Shown here piece by piece: positions 1-9,548 of a DNA stretch of 64,000 bases. The translations under genes and the position numbers were made by a program. Origin of the DNA: Nematopogon swammerdamellus (taxonomy: Eukaryota; Arthropoda; Insecta; Lepidoptera; Adelidae); NCBI GenBank assembly GCA_946902875.1, contig OX336350.1, forward strand, positions 20,326,048 to 20,390,047, in the 5' to 3' direction. The first letter of the stretch is position 1, and each line of letters opens with the position of its first letter. The notes below the pieces were generated by a model. It was given only the letters and a program-made list of their open reading frames with translations. It did not search any database and was not told the DNA's origin.

Positions 1-56
1 TTAACCCGTACGCAGGTAGCATCGTCTATGCCCTGAGCCCATATACCTTGCACTTG
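1..56 (-). CDS. RIC1: RIC1 (Rich) coding exon 6, partial at window edge
   Basis: Read on the minus strand, a polypyrimidine/CAG acceptor at 57-59 opens an exon translating QVQGIWAQGIDDATCVRVN. This resembles the RIC1 segment reading roughly 'LHGVWPQDVVDGTCVAVNN' in vertebrates (from memory of the family). It continues in phase 0 from exon 5. The exon and the remaining two thirds or more of the gene lie beyond the left edge. Confidence 0.8.
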
Positions 57-528
57 CTGCAAACCAAAATTACAATTGTCTTTACATTTTATGATACAAA
101 CTAGCTTTTGTCCGCGGCTTCGCTCGCGTGAAATTCGTAGTTAGAAAGAAGAAAGTAAGTAAGAAAGAGCTGGCTGAGAAAGAAAGGCCGAGCTGCGTTC
201 TTGCATTACCTTTATTTCAACAATTCTGTTTTTATGAGAGCCACATCTTAGCGTAACCGGAATTGAATGTTATTTAGCCTATCATGTGTCGCGTATAGTT
301 AAATGTGATTGTACAAGTTTCATCGAATTCTGATGATCAGTGTAAGAGTTATGGAGAAACATACATACATACTGAAAAGATTTCTAAAAATTCTCAATTT
401 AATTTTAGTATCATACATAGAGTCTACATATGCAGTATCTCATAAAACAAAGTAAATTACCTACTCCATGACCATCCCTTACAGATATTATTAGTATTGA
501 ATCAATACCGTCATCATCAATCAATCAG

Positions 529-866
529 TACCGTGTGGGTTCGGTACTAAAGAATAGCCCCACTGCATCTCTCCCCGTGCATGTCGTAAAAGGCGACTAA
601 GGGATAAGGACAAGATGCCGTGCTAAAGGGCGACAGGCCCGCCACCTCTCACCTTGGCACGGTGCTTCCACCGAGTCATGCAGCAGGTGGGTCTTTGTGC
701 CTTACTAAGCTGCTTGATCGATTTAATCTTGTTCGAATACTTTGCGAAACGTGGTGGTCGGTGTTGTGCTGCAATTTACCAGAGTTCTTGAAGCACAACA
801 CCGATTACTCTGCTTACCCCGATTGTCGGGATTCAGCGTGTGTGATATGTATGTATGTATGAATCA
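529..866 (+). repeat. Interspersed repeat 'family A' with (TATG)n tail
   Basis: It begins with an ~80-bp module (CCGTGTGGG...GGCGACTAAGGGAT) and ends in a TATG microsatellite. Other copies lie at 6930-7222 (minus), 54376-54740 (minus) and 58537-58845 (minus), with a 3' piece at 25205-25337 (plus). No plausible protein is encoded. A LINE 3' end or a SINE are both possible origins. Confidence 0.65.
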
Positions 867-1341
867 AGACAATTGATAATAATAAGAACAAATACCAAAC
901 ACAATCAACTACATACGGCACACTGTGCGCACGCGTTCGCGGCGTACGCAGGGAACGCGAGAACGCTGCGGGCGTGTGTGTGTGCGTATTGGAGGCGGCA
1001 GAGAGGGGAAGTATGCATCCCGCCCCCTCTCACTTGTACCTCAGCCCCCCCCCCCCCCCCCCCCCCCCCCCCGATCGCCACGAACGCGTGTGCAGTACAC
1101 GTTTAATAATAGTCTAGCAAAACCACTTTCATAAAAAAATTATGCCTAGCTCATAACATTGCGATCACACTTTTCAATATCGCTTTTAGAATTTTAGCAA
1201 CACTTGAGCGTAGCATTGTTACAATGTAATCTTACCATATTATCTTCTTCACTCAAACTCTATGAAATAAAAAGTTAACGTACATTAAAATATGCATTAA
1301 ATTTAAATTTATTATAAACACAATTTCTAATTGATTTAGTA

Positions 1342-1702
1342 CAGCGGTGTCCAAACGGTAGTGCGCGGGCCTCCGGTAGCACGCGGCCTTATTTTTAGGC
1401 GCCCGCACACAGGCGTTTCAATAAAAATAAAGATTGAAATAACATGAAAAAAAATTATCTATAAAAATTCATTTAGAAATACGTGGACTCCAGAACATGT
1501 TAAAAATTGCCTAATGCTGTCATGCTGTCATATGGATTATATAGTAGATTTTGTTTGAAAATCAAAATAGCCAGGTATTTACCAGGTATTAAAATGTATA
1601 GGTCAACATCATACAAAGATATTGTCCCTACTAGAAGGTGCCCGCTGGGCTTGACAGAAATATGGAAGTAGCTCTTAAGGCGAAACCAGTTGGACACCAC
1701 TG
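1342..1702. mobile_element. hAT-type MITE with 8-bp target duplication
   Basis: The ends CAGCGGTGTCCAA and (reverse complement of the right end) CAGTGGTGTCCAA form imperfect terminal inverted repeats. The element is flanked on both sides by ATTTAGTA (1334-1341 and 1703-1710), an exact 8-bp duplication as expected for hAT. The 361-bp interior has no transposase. Confidence 0.8.
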
Positions 1703-1777
1703 ATTTAGTATTTCTTTTGTATTGCATTGTATATATTTATTGCACTCAAATAAAATATGAGCAAAAGGTTTTATGTA

Positions 1778-2253
1778 CCGTGTGGGGTCGGTACTTAAAA
1801 AGAATAGCCCCACTGCATCTCTCCCCGTCGCATGTCGTAAAAGTCGACTAAGGGATAAGAAAATTCGTCAGCCTCGGTAGCTCAGTGGCGCGGTTGGTTA
1901 GTCAACTGTTATTAAGCAACGCTGAGCGCGGTCAGTGATTGGATGGGTGACCGCTCGACCGTTGGAGGCTGACCGTGGTTCGGATTCCACGTTAAACTGT
2001 AGGTCCCTTCCCTTCTTACCTTACTAGGTGGTAGGGTTTATCCCGGCCGGGTTGGTACCACCGCACTGAACGAAACGTCGGTCGAAACGGCTATGTAAAT
2101 AGTTCGTGTTTTCCGTCCAGTTTAGTGTAGCCGACATGAAATGAAGGGAAGCACTGACATGGCACCTAGTTCACCCTGTGTTATGGGCTGACATCACGGA
2201 TGTTGTAGGTGATGTAGCCAACCGTGTCAGGTTCCATAAAAAAAAAAAAAAAA
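1778..2253 (+). mobile_element. Chimeric tRNA/5S-rRNA-like SINE with poly-A tail
   Basis: After the shared ~80-bp head module comes a region with a tRNA-type A box (TAGCTCAGTGG, ~1880). Next is a stretch matching 5S rRNA around its internal control region (TTAAGCAACGCTGAG ... TTGGATGGGTGACCGC, ~1913-1955), then a B-box-like T arm (GGTTCGGATTCC, ~1977). The body ends in an A tract at ~2238-2253. TCAGCCTC at the start can pair with GAGGCTGA after the 5S part. A second full copy is at 54875-55240, minus strand. Confidence 0.7.
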
Positions 2254-2678
2254 AGGTAACACTTAATGCCTCTAGGCATTTTCTAACAGAATGCCTTTGG
2301 GATATTTTGTATTACTACCTATAATATTAATTTATCAATATTAATAAAACATTAATGTTCTTGTGAGCGGTAGTATGGGTAAAATTATTGTAAGTTACTA
2401 TAATATAATACTTATAAGGTAACTAACAAAACATTGTGACTTGCGAAGTTTGTTTGTCAGTTGTTCTTCACATTTGAATTTAGAACTGGCGGAATTTTCG
2501 ACATATCCAAGCGTAGGTTACCTACCTATGGATGAAATTATACAATAAACAATAAACAATAAACAATCAATGTGCAAACCCAACGGCAGACATAAATTAT
2601 ATTAATGAAATAATGAACATGTAGGAGAGAATGAGAGAGGGGGGAGAGAGAGATATAGAGGAGAGAGACGGTACGCAC

Positions 2679-2812
2679 GTTGGGGTCGAACTTGAGATTG
2701 GGCGCGGTGAGGTAGGCGGCGCGGCCGTCGTTGAGCGTGATGCCGAACCCGCACACCAGCGGCGAGTACTCGATGTCGCTCACGTGAGTGTTCTCCTCTA
2801 TTATTGGTATTG
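2679..2812 (-). CDS. RIC1: RIC1 coding exon 5
   Basis: The first two bases complete a codon begun in exon 4 (G|CA, Ala). The exon then reads IPIIEENTHVSDIEYSPL, VCGFGITLNDGRAAYL and so on to FDPN, before a GTGCGT donor. The 'DIEYSPLVCGFGITLNDGRAAYLT' stretch fits the RIC1 beta-propeller blade that in vertebrates reads about '[24 protein letters not shown]' (from memory). It ends in phase 0. Confidence 0.88.
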
Positions 2813-2835
2813 CTGCAACAAACAACATTTCCATT

Positions 2836-2992
2836 CACCCCAAGTAGTCTCGGGTCCTTCAAGAGGAGCGTGAAAGGGCACCTGTCAGGCCGGCATGGCA
2901 TTCGCAACCCTCGCGTACGACCGAATGTCCATGGGCGTCGTTAGACACCTTACGGGTGGGGCGACGCCATGTCGCGCTGTCAATAAAAAAAA
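2836..2992 (+). mobile_element. LINE 3'-end fragment (Jockey-like C-terminus, 'family E')
   Basis: The text reads as the tail of a reverse-transcriptase ORF followed by a short 3' UTR and A tract. Longer relatives at 8270-8585 and 35205-35455 translate to [20 protein letters not shown], a typical C-terminal segment of Jockey-group LINE ORF2. 5'-truncated. Confidence 0.6.
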
Positions 2993-3029
2993 ACCAAACA
3001 AACGACTCAAATGCACGTCAAGTTTAAAC

Positions 3030-3401
3030 GGCGGGTGGCCGAGTGGTTTGAGAATCGGCTTCTCATGCGAGATGTCCGCGGTTCGAGTCCGGTCGGCGTG
3101 TACCAATGAGTTTTTTCTGACGAAAAAATTCACGTGCATACCTACACCTGCTGCTTCACCGTTCGGAACCGGTGTAAAACTGTAGGTCCCTTCCCTTGCC
3201 CCTTACTAGGTTGGTACCACCATAGTGGATGTAAGATGGCCGCATAGCAGCCACGGTTGTGTTCTCCTCTAGTCCAGTATAGCCAGCAATCCAGGGAAGT
3301 CTCCGGTATGGCACCTACCTTCCCGGAGGTGATATTGGCTGGTCGTAGCATGCGCTTTGGCCCCTCCGACTCAAGACATTCATACCGGATTCTATAAAAA
3401 A
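3030..3401 (+). mobile_element. tRNA-derived SINE (Leu/Ser-like head)
   Basis: The head GGCGGGTGGCCGAGTGG contains a canonical A box (TGGCCGAGTGG). About 40 bases further on is a B box (GGTTCGAGTCC), then ...GTGTACCA, as in a class II tRNA with CCA. A conserved ~300-bp body and a poly-A tail follow. Other copies are at 6245-6655 (minus), 58128-58533 (plus), and 3' parts at 23155-23272 and 59685-59905. Confidence 0.8.
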
Positions 3402-3564
3402 AAATTTCGTAATAAATATATATTTTTTTATTTAATTTTAACTTTCGCTTTTTACTACGCCTTTATCTACCGATCTATACTGGATTACATAAAAAAAAAA
3501 GTTCATCTAGATTAGTACATTTGAGTCCTCTTGGCTTCCCAAATATTTTTTTTATTGATTTTTT

Positions 3565-3895
3565 TTTTTATTGAAACTGACACGGTTGGCTACATCACCT
3601 ACAACATCCGTGATGTCAGCCCATAACACCGGGTGAACTTGGTGCCACGTCAGTGCTTCCCTTCGGTCGTGCCGGCTACACTGAACTGGACGGAAAACAC
3701 AAACTATTTACATAGCCGTTTCGACCGACCTTTCATTCAGTGCGGTGGTACCAACCCGGGCGGGTTAAACCCTACCACCTAGTAATATAAGAAGGGAGTC
3801 ATATCCCTTAGTCGCCTTTTACGACATACACGGGGAGAGATGCAGTGGGGCTATTCTTTTAAAGTACCGGCCCCACACGGTACAAACAATATTAA
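3565..3895 (-). mobile_element. SINE copy sharing the chimeric SINE tail
   Basis: Minus-strand copy with the ~80-bp head module at 3810-3895 and the tail (ACTAGGTGGTAGGGTTT, GGTACCACCGCACTGAA) shared with 1778-2253. The tRNA/5S part is missing, so head and tail are joined directly. Confidence 0.7.
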
Positions 3896-4044
3896 CAGAT
3901 ATTTAATATGCTTAAAAGCGAAACAGAATTGACGACGGCCCGTAGTCGCGTCCGGCGTAACAGACTTTGCCCTTTATTAGTTAGGATGTAAAGAGAAAAG
4001 AAACACTATTCTGTTCCAACTTCAGAAGAGAGAGATTGAGATAC

Positions 4045-4228
4045 CTTTAGAAACCTGCTGGTTGATGGAGAACGGTATGCGCGCGAGGTCGAGCGCGTAG
4101 TCGCGGTTCTGCGTGCCGTCCCAGCGGTAGCGCAGCAGGTGCGAGCGCGTGGTGCAGATCAGCAGCTCCGTGCTGGAGATGCAGGTCACGCGCGTGATCT
4201 GACCGTCCCACACCATCACCTCCTTCAC
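4045..4228 (-). CDS. RIC1: RIC1 coding exon 4
   Basis: It opens after a CAG acceptor and reads VKEVMVWDGQITRVTCIS, STELLICTTRSHLLRYRW, DGTQNRDYALDLARIPFSIN, QQVSK. This corresponds to the RIC1 blade with 'DG.LH...WDG..N...AINL...PFS'. Two donors are possible. Only the one after AAAG (GTATCT) keeps the frame into exon 5 (G|CA), so I chose it over the GTTTCT ten bases upstream. Confidence 0.88.
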
Positions 4229-4312
4229 CTGCACCATTCACACTTTTCACTTTATTTATTAGTCTAAATGGTAACACATTAGTTAGGTACACTTGGACAA
4301 GTCATATATATA

Positions 4313-4704
4313 AGGTACTTCGTTAGTCTTGTCAAAAATTTCGGGGGGGGTTACATACACACTCAAATAAACACGTTACGCAAAATAAATTATGTTTTTA
4401 GCATTACTTTTCGAGAAATTTAATAAAACATGTTTGCTACCTAAACATTAACCTGTGTGTAACAGTAGGTAACTTGCATTGTACGGGGTCAATGACCGTA
4501 CTATGTTCAAACGCAGAATAGCTGTTTGTTGTAAGTAAGTCACAAGGTTACTATGATTGGTTTTTACAGCTACTTATTTGATTTTATTTTTTTGTTAGGA
4601 GAAAAAATGCTCCTATAAACATAATGTGTTTTTCTTACGTAAAGTGTTTATTTGAGTGTGTATGTAGCCCTCCCGAAATTTTTGACAAGACCAACGAAGC
4701 ACCT
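4313..4704. mobile_element. MITE with ~70-bp terminal inverted repeats
   Basis: AGGTACTTCGTTAGTCTTGT at the left and the reverse complement of the right end (AGGTGCTTCGTTGGTCTTGT) match over about 70 bp, through ACACACTCAAATAAACAC. The interior encodes nothing. It lies in RIC1 intron 3. Superfamily not assigned. Confidence 0.7.
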
Positions 4705-4714
4705 AAGGTCGGAC

Positions 4715-4800
4715 AAGAAAACTAAATTTAGCAACAAGTTCTTCAAGCGGAACACAGTCAAATGCTTTCTCATAATCTAAATTGTTGTCACACTCATTTG
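4715..4800 (-). pseudogene. Reverse-transcriptase motif A remnant of a LINE
   Basis: The minus strand reads [16 protein letters not shown], the F/YEKAFD motif A of non-LTR reverse transcriptases. Nothing around it is open, so this is a fossil. Confidence 0.6.
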
Positions 4801-5224
4801 TCCACTGTGAAAAAGACTGCGACGACGTCCCTCCCCTGAGCCCCTGACCAGGTCTCACGCACTCTATGTACTTGTTGTACATAGAGTGTTTGTTGCGCGC
4901 GCTAACTACCTACCGCCCGACGGACCGCCGGCGGTCTATTTCAGTGGCAATTCGTCAGCCGCGCGAAGTATACATAGACGCTCGCCCACGCAACTGCGCG
5001 CAGCTGCAAAGCAATAACCACTTTACACTCGATCGTTAAGGTACATTTTCGCACGCAGCGATTGGTGACGTGAAGCAGTAGGCTATTAAAGCCCGAAGGT
5101 AGGAACATTTTCTATGGAGTGATTTATCTGTTACGAAGTAACTATTAAGTAATCTGTGCCCTGACGCCGCCAGTCAAACTAGTTTCCACACCTACGTAAG
5201 AGCTTCGCACATATGGCCCATTTT

Positions 5225-5560
5225 TTTTAAATCTTAATGTAAGTTTAGGGCTTCAGCCGTATTCGGAAATGTCAGCCCCATGGTGACTTTCAAGTTGATA
5301 GAGTTCAGAAATTAATTAAACATCCCTTAAAGTGAGAGAACTTTTAAAGAATTTTATAACTTCATGACAGTGCGCAGAGAGTGGATCACCCAGTGCACAA
5401 TGTATAGCACATACCAAGGTCATCCCATCCGTCTGTAAACTGATGACTAAATCCTTTCTCAGGTTGACGTTCCGACCACACTCCATGAGAACATGGAATT
5501 GGTCCTCTTCTTTCATGCAAAAGCTACAATCATATGGCCCCTTCTGTGTCTATAGTGTAG
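5225..5560 (-). pseudogene. LINE ORF2 C-terminal zinc-finger fragment and 3' UTR
   Basis: On the minus strand a 66-codon open stretch (5316-5516) reads MKEEDQFHVLMECGRNVNLR..., the 'C..C...eD..HvLmeC' finger that follows the RT/RNase H part in I/Jockey-group LINEs. A 3' UTR (GGCTTCAGCCGTATTCGG region) is shared with the fragment near 40.25 kb. Confidence 0.55.
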
Positions 5561-5782
5561 CCGGCGAACGGTGAAGATTTCTTTGTTAATTCAGGCGGAT
5601 ATAATTATCTGTCATTGTAACTTGAGGTTTTATCTATCAAAAAGTCAATGTGAGAAACTTCTCTCGTAATTCACTTCCCTAAAGAGCGAGACAAGACTAC
5701 GCCGTCGTCCTGTAGCGAGTGCGACAATGTACACCGCCACTTATAAACACCGGTTCACATAATGCAGAGTGTTGGTACTCAC

Positions 5783-5935
5783 GAGGCATAGTTTGAGCGG
5801 CGGTATGACCTCCTTGACGAAGAGCTCTGCGGAGTCGCGGCGCAGGCTGGCGGCAGGCGGGTCGCACTGCTGGTACGCGGACGTCTGCTCGCCCACCAGC
5901 TGCACACTGTACAGCACCAGGTGCCCCTCCCCCGT
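5783..5935 (-). CDS. RIC1: RIC1 coding exon 3
   Basis: After a TTCAG acceptor it reads TGEGHLVLYSVQLVGEQTSA, YQQCDPPAASLRRDSAEL, FVKEVIPPLKLCL, then a GTGAGT donor. Phase 0 on both sides (51 codons). The 'GHLVLYSV' strand corresponds to 'GYILFFHI' in vertebrate RIC1 (from memory) and continues the first propeller. Confidence 0.9.
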
Positions 5936-6244
5936 CTGAATAAACATTGATAAATTAAATTAAATAAACATTGAATTCAGGTATATACTTCTGTACACAA
6001 ACAACAATACCTAATATACAGCACTCAATTAATTACAAATAAAAATTAATAAAATATCACATCAATTACATCAATTACAATTAATACAATATTTGTACAA
6101 TTTCGTCATTTACGTAAAATAATTGGCGGGAGATAGTGCTTATAATTGGGTTTTCACATTCACAAATACGTTTCATAAACCCTGCTCGCCGCTTCCGCAT
6201 TGTGGCGTAGAAGTCGTCAATGCGATAAGCGTGCTAACACTGCA

Positions 6245-6655
6245 ATTGGTTTTTTTTTAATCCGGTATGGGTGGCTGTGTCGGAGGGGCCATATCACATG
6301 CTCCAACCAGCCAATATCATCTCCGAGAAGGTAGGTGCCATACCGGAGACTTTCCTGGATTGCTGGCTATACTGGACTAGAGGAAAACACAACCGAGGCT
6401 GCTATGCGGCCATCTTACATCCAGTACGGTGGTACCAACCCAGTCGGCTACAATTTGAACCTACCACCTAGTAAGGGGCAAGGGAAGGGACCTGCAGTTT
6501 TACACCGGTTCCGAACGGTGAAGCAGCAGGTGTAGGTATGCACGTAAATTTTTTCGTCAGAAAAAACTGATTCGTACACGCCGACCGGATTCGAACCTCG
6601 GACCTCTCGCATGAGAGGCCGGTGCCCAAACCACTCGGCCACCTGCCGCTTATAT
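6245..6655 (-). mobile_element. tRNA-derived SINE, full length
   Basis: Minus-strand copy of the Leu/Ser-like SINE. The A box (as GCGGCAGGTGGCCGAGTGG) is near 6650, the B box (GGTTCGAATCC) near 6590, and the A-rich tail is at 6245-6260. Confidence 0.8.
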
Positions 6656-6734
6656 TAAATCTAAACCGGGACGACATAAGAGTCCTAACAAAGACCTTAA
6701 CAGGACACTGCAGACTAAACAAGCACCTTCTCCC

Positions 6735-6865
6735 TTCTTATATTACTAGGTGGTAGGGTTTAACCCGCCCGGGTTGCTACCACCGCACTGAATGAAAGGT
6801 CGGTCGAAACAGCTATGTAAATAGTTTTTTGTTTTCCGTCCAGTTCAAGTGTGAGGTTGAAAATA
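6735..6865 (+). mobile_element. Chimeric-SINE tail fragment
   Basis: Carries only the body from TATTACTAGGTGGTAGGG to CCGTCCAGTTCAAG, matching the tail of the SINE at 1778-2253. Truncated at both ends. Confidence 0.6.
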
Positions 6866-6929
6866 ATTTATTGCTACGCCAAGGGGTGTAAGCATAATTA
6901 ATAATTGGGAAGCCATAAGGTTATGCTGC

Positions 6930-7222
6930 TAATGTATAATCATACATATATCACACACACTGAATCCCGTAAGCAGAGTAATCGGTGTTGTGCTGCAAGA
7001 ACTTTCGTAAATTACAGCACAACACCGACCACCATGTTTCGCAAAGTACTTGAACAAGACTCAATGGATCAAGCAGCAAGTAAGGCACGAAGACCCACCT
7101 GCTGCATGACTCGGTAGAAGTACCGTGCCAAGGTGAGAGGTGGCGAACCTGTCACCCTTTAGCACGGTATCTTGTCCTTATCCCTTAGTCGCCTTTTACG
7201 ACATGCATGTGGAGAGATGTAT
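6930..7222 (-). repeat. Family A repeat copy
   Basis: Reverse-complement copy of the element at 529-866, with its CATACATA end at the left and a shortened head module at the right. Confidence 0.65.
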
Positions 7223-7639
7223 AAGCAACAACAATAATAAAATGATTGAGATTGCAAATAAAAATGCAAGATCCTGCCCGCTTGGAACAGAGTGGGGGTG
7301 ATTTTCACTGGCTGAGTGCTCTACCCCCGCCCCGTTTCACCAACAAGTGGACGGAGTATTGTGAAATAAAAACCGGCCACCGAGGGTTCCGTATCGCCAT
7401 GTCATGGCTAGCGCCACTCACGTCATCTATGGCGTGTTATGAAATGTAGTTATTATTATTTTAAATTATTAAAAAATTTAAAATAAAAAAAAAATTATTA
7501 AAAATTAATATTAGTTAAATGTCATGATTAGTTAAAATGCTTAGTTAAGTCGGTAGATGGCGCATACACTTTTTTTCTTATTTTTATTATTTGTTGTTAT
7601 ATCGGCCATAATAACATACATTCTGTGAAAATTTCAACG

Positions 7640-7762
7640 GGCTACCTATTACGGTTCAAGAGATACAGCCCTCGGACAGACAGACGGACAGACGGACAGA
7701 CAGACAGACAGACGGGATAGGCTTAGTAATAGGGTCCCGTACCGGATACGGAACCCTAAAAA
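7640..7762 (+). repeat. Interspersed repeat with (CAGACAGA)n core
   Basis: Contains GGGCTACCTATTACGGTTCA, a CAGACGGACAGA microsatellite and GGGTCCCGTACCGGATACGG. The same block recurs at 10350-10420, 14090-14160, 23345-23485 and 56450-56560. No coding potential. Confidence 0.6.
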
Positions 7763-7772
7763 GATAGCTTAC

Positions 7773-7880
7773 TGAGACACATATCATCGACGAGTCAGGC
7801 TTCCACTCCACACCGACGTTCACACCGAGCTTCTCCACACATGCCGCGCTCCTCTGCTGGTACACGATGGCAACACTCGG
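7773..7880 (-). CDS. RIC1: RIC1 coding exon 2
   Basis: After a TTGCAG acceptor it reads PSVAIVYQQRSAACVEKLG, VNVGVEWKPDSSMICVS, then a GTAAGC donor. Thirty-six codons, phase 0 both sides. 'PSV.IV....' and 'EWKPDSSMI.VS' match the RIC1 family's 'PSVLIV' and 'EWRPDSTMIAVST' (from memory), the most diagnostic part of the N-terminus. Confidence 0.92.
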
Positions 7881-7979
7881 CTGCAAATATAAATGCATAT
7901 TCAATTTAAAAAAAAAACAGGTCAAGTGCGAGTCGAACTCGCACACTGAGGGGAACCCTCAGTGTGCCTCAGTATTGCC

Positions 7980-8245
7980 ATGTTTTTTTTTTATGTAAAC
8001 CAGCATGGGTGGCTGTGCCGAGAGACGAATGGTGCAGTCGACAGAGCCAAAATCACCTCTCCTCGCGAAACCACGCTCAGTTAGGTGCCATGGCAGCAGA
8101 TTTGCGGACTGTTGCTAGGCTGTCTAGCCCGTTAATACAACGCTTGAAGACACCCAGGTTAAAGGATTCAGGAAATACACTCGCCGAAAGACAGTTCCAC
8201 ACTCTAGCGGTGCGACAAAGAAACGATTTAGAGAATGTCATGGTT
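7980..8245 (+). mobile_element. LINE 3'-end fragment ('family D')
   Basis: Starts in a T run and TGTAAACCAGCATGGGTGGC. Copies are at 20935-21230 (minus), 53990-54300 (plus) and 56570-56633 (plus, cut). Read in the antisense direction, the copies contain [20 protein letters not shown], the Jockey-like ORF2 C-terminus, so the LINE lies on the opposite strand to its printed orientation here. Confidence 0.6.
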
Positions 8246-8269
8246 AGCGCCTGGCACTTTATAGTTGCT

Positions 8270-8585
8270 TTTTTTTTTTATTGAAAGCACGACATATGGC
8301 GCCGAGCCACTCATAAGGTGTCTAACGACGCCCATGGACATTCGGTCGTATGCGGGGTTTGCGAATGCCATGCCGGCCTGACAGGTGCCCCTCTTGAAGG
8401 ACCCGAGACTGTACTTGGGGGGAAATATATGAGCAGGGAGAGCGTTCCAGAGTTTACCGGTTCTGTAGAGGAAAGATCTGCAGAATCGATTAGTACGCAT
8501 CCGCGGTAAGTCCAGCGTATAGGGATGCAATCCCTGCCCAGTGCGTGTGGTGCGGAGGTGGAAAGGGGACGGCGATATTTAACTT
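8270..8585 (-). mobile_element. LINE ORF2 C-terminus and 3' end (family E)
   Basis: Minus strand reads [38 protein letters not shown], then degenerates into a 3' UTR with A tract at the left. Jockey-group hallmark 'R..LWN.LP..IFP'. 5'-truncated. Confidence 0.65.
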
Positions 8586-9156
8586 GATTCCAAGCAAAAA
8601 ATAAAAATAACCAGGTTTATTGCAAAATTTTCATTCATCAAACAAATAAACAATAATTCAAAATTTTTTTTAATTAAACTATATTCATAACCTCAGTTCA
8701 CAGTCACTTCAATCACCCTTTGCGAGAGTGAGAAGTAGAGAGAAAGAGAAACCGCTCGGCATTAGTTTCTAGGATGAACGGAGTGTAATTGATGTGATAT
8801 TTGAAGGGTTAAGCGTAAAACATTCATATAACATGTTGGAGCCAGTTGGAGCAGGCCAGTCTCCACAAACAGCACCCTCACGAGCTTCCACCTTCACGAG
8901 TTTACTGGTGGCCGCGCGAAAAAAAAAGGCACCACCTTCCATACAAAATGTGGCATTGCTCTTTAGCGTATTTTCGGGCGGCAAAAATTGCATAGAAGCC
9001 AGGAGTAGGCATTTTTTAAAATTTTGGGAAGCCTACATATGTAGGCGTATGCACTTGGACCATAAAATACAAAAAGCAATTCTGGCAGTGCCGTAGGCTG
9101 CTGGGAAAAACATGGTGTGAATAAATAAATGTCATGTAAATGTAAATGTTGAGTAC
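8586..9156. other. RIC1 intron 1, no recognisable element
   Basis: AT-rich sequence with short scattered open stretches. I see no exon, repeat family or motif worth naming. Confidence 0.5.
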
Positions 9157-9390
9157 TGTGTGGGGTCGGTACTTAATAAGAATAGTCCCACTGCATCTCT
9201 CCCCGTGCATGTCGTAAAAGGCGACTAAGGGATAAGCAGCCCGCAGACACCCCGGTCGACTTGTGGCTTTGATGGAAGACATAGGCTGGCTGGGGTAGCT
9301 GGAGACTGCGGGGTTTTGCACGAAGGTCCCCAACCAAGCGGGATTAGTTTGCAGGCCTAGAGCCAACCCCAAACCAAAACAACAACATGT
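9157..9390 (+). repeat. Head module joined to a different tail
   Basis: The ~80-bp module (GTGTGGGGTCGGTACTTAAT ... GGCGACTAAGGGATAAG) is followed not by the SINE or family A body but by an unrelated tail with CCCGCAGACACCCCGGTCGAC and AACCCCAAACCAAAACAAC. Confidence 0.5.
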
Positions 9391-9410
9391 AAATGTTGAC
9401 AATCGCACAC

Positions 9411-9548
9411 CTTACAGAACCACACGATTAGTGTGTCGTCTGTGAGCGCAGCGAATAGAATCTTGTCCCGATTTGCCACGATCTGCCGCGTCTGCTGATC
9501 TTCCGTAAAGCTCTGTAGAACCTTGGGCCAACCGATTGGGAAGTACAT
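9411..9548 (-). CDS. RIC1: RIC1 (Rich) coding exon 1: Ric1-Rgp1 Rab6 GEF subunit
   Basis: RIC1 is the WD40-propeller subunit of the Ric1-Rgp1 complex, a Golgi guanine-nucleotide exchange factor for Rab6. The Drosophila orthologue is Rich. The 46-codon exon reads MYFPIGWPKVLQ...ILFAALTDDTLIVWFCK before a GTGTGC donor. The 'MYF..GWPK.L' start and the following WD40-like strand are characteristic (from memory). Exons 1-6 (this one, then 7773-7880, 5783-5935, 4045-4228, 2679-2812, 1-56) splice in frame into 773 nt. An in-frame ATG lies 24 codons upstream, but the MYF start is the conserved one. The gene is transcribed away from ATRX/XNP. Only about the first 258 residues are in the window, so nothing can be said about the C-terminal RIC1 domain. 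Confidence 0.92.

Larger units (their letters stand above)
57..2678 (-). other. RIC1 intron 5, repeat filled
   Basis: No coding exon is visible between exons 6 and 5 of RIC1. The intron carries a fragment of the 'GCGGCTTCGCTCGCGTG' repeat at about 100-205 (family seen in full at 35.6-36.9 kb), a repeat ending in (TATG)n, a 28-base C run at 1045-1072, a hAT MITE, a chimeric SINE, and at about 2330-2545 a repeat related to the one carrying the hairpin at 52.95 kb. Confidence 0.7.

Noticed and set aside
3030..3105. tRNA gene (A and B boxes, CCA-like end)
   Set aside because: The stems are imperfect and the same sequence recurs with a SINE body and poly-A tail, so it is a SINE head and not a tRNA gene.
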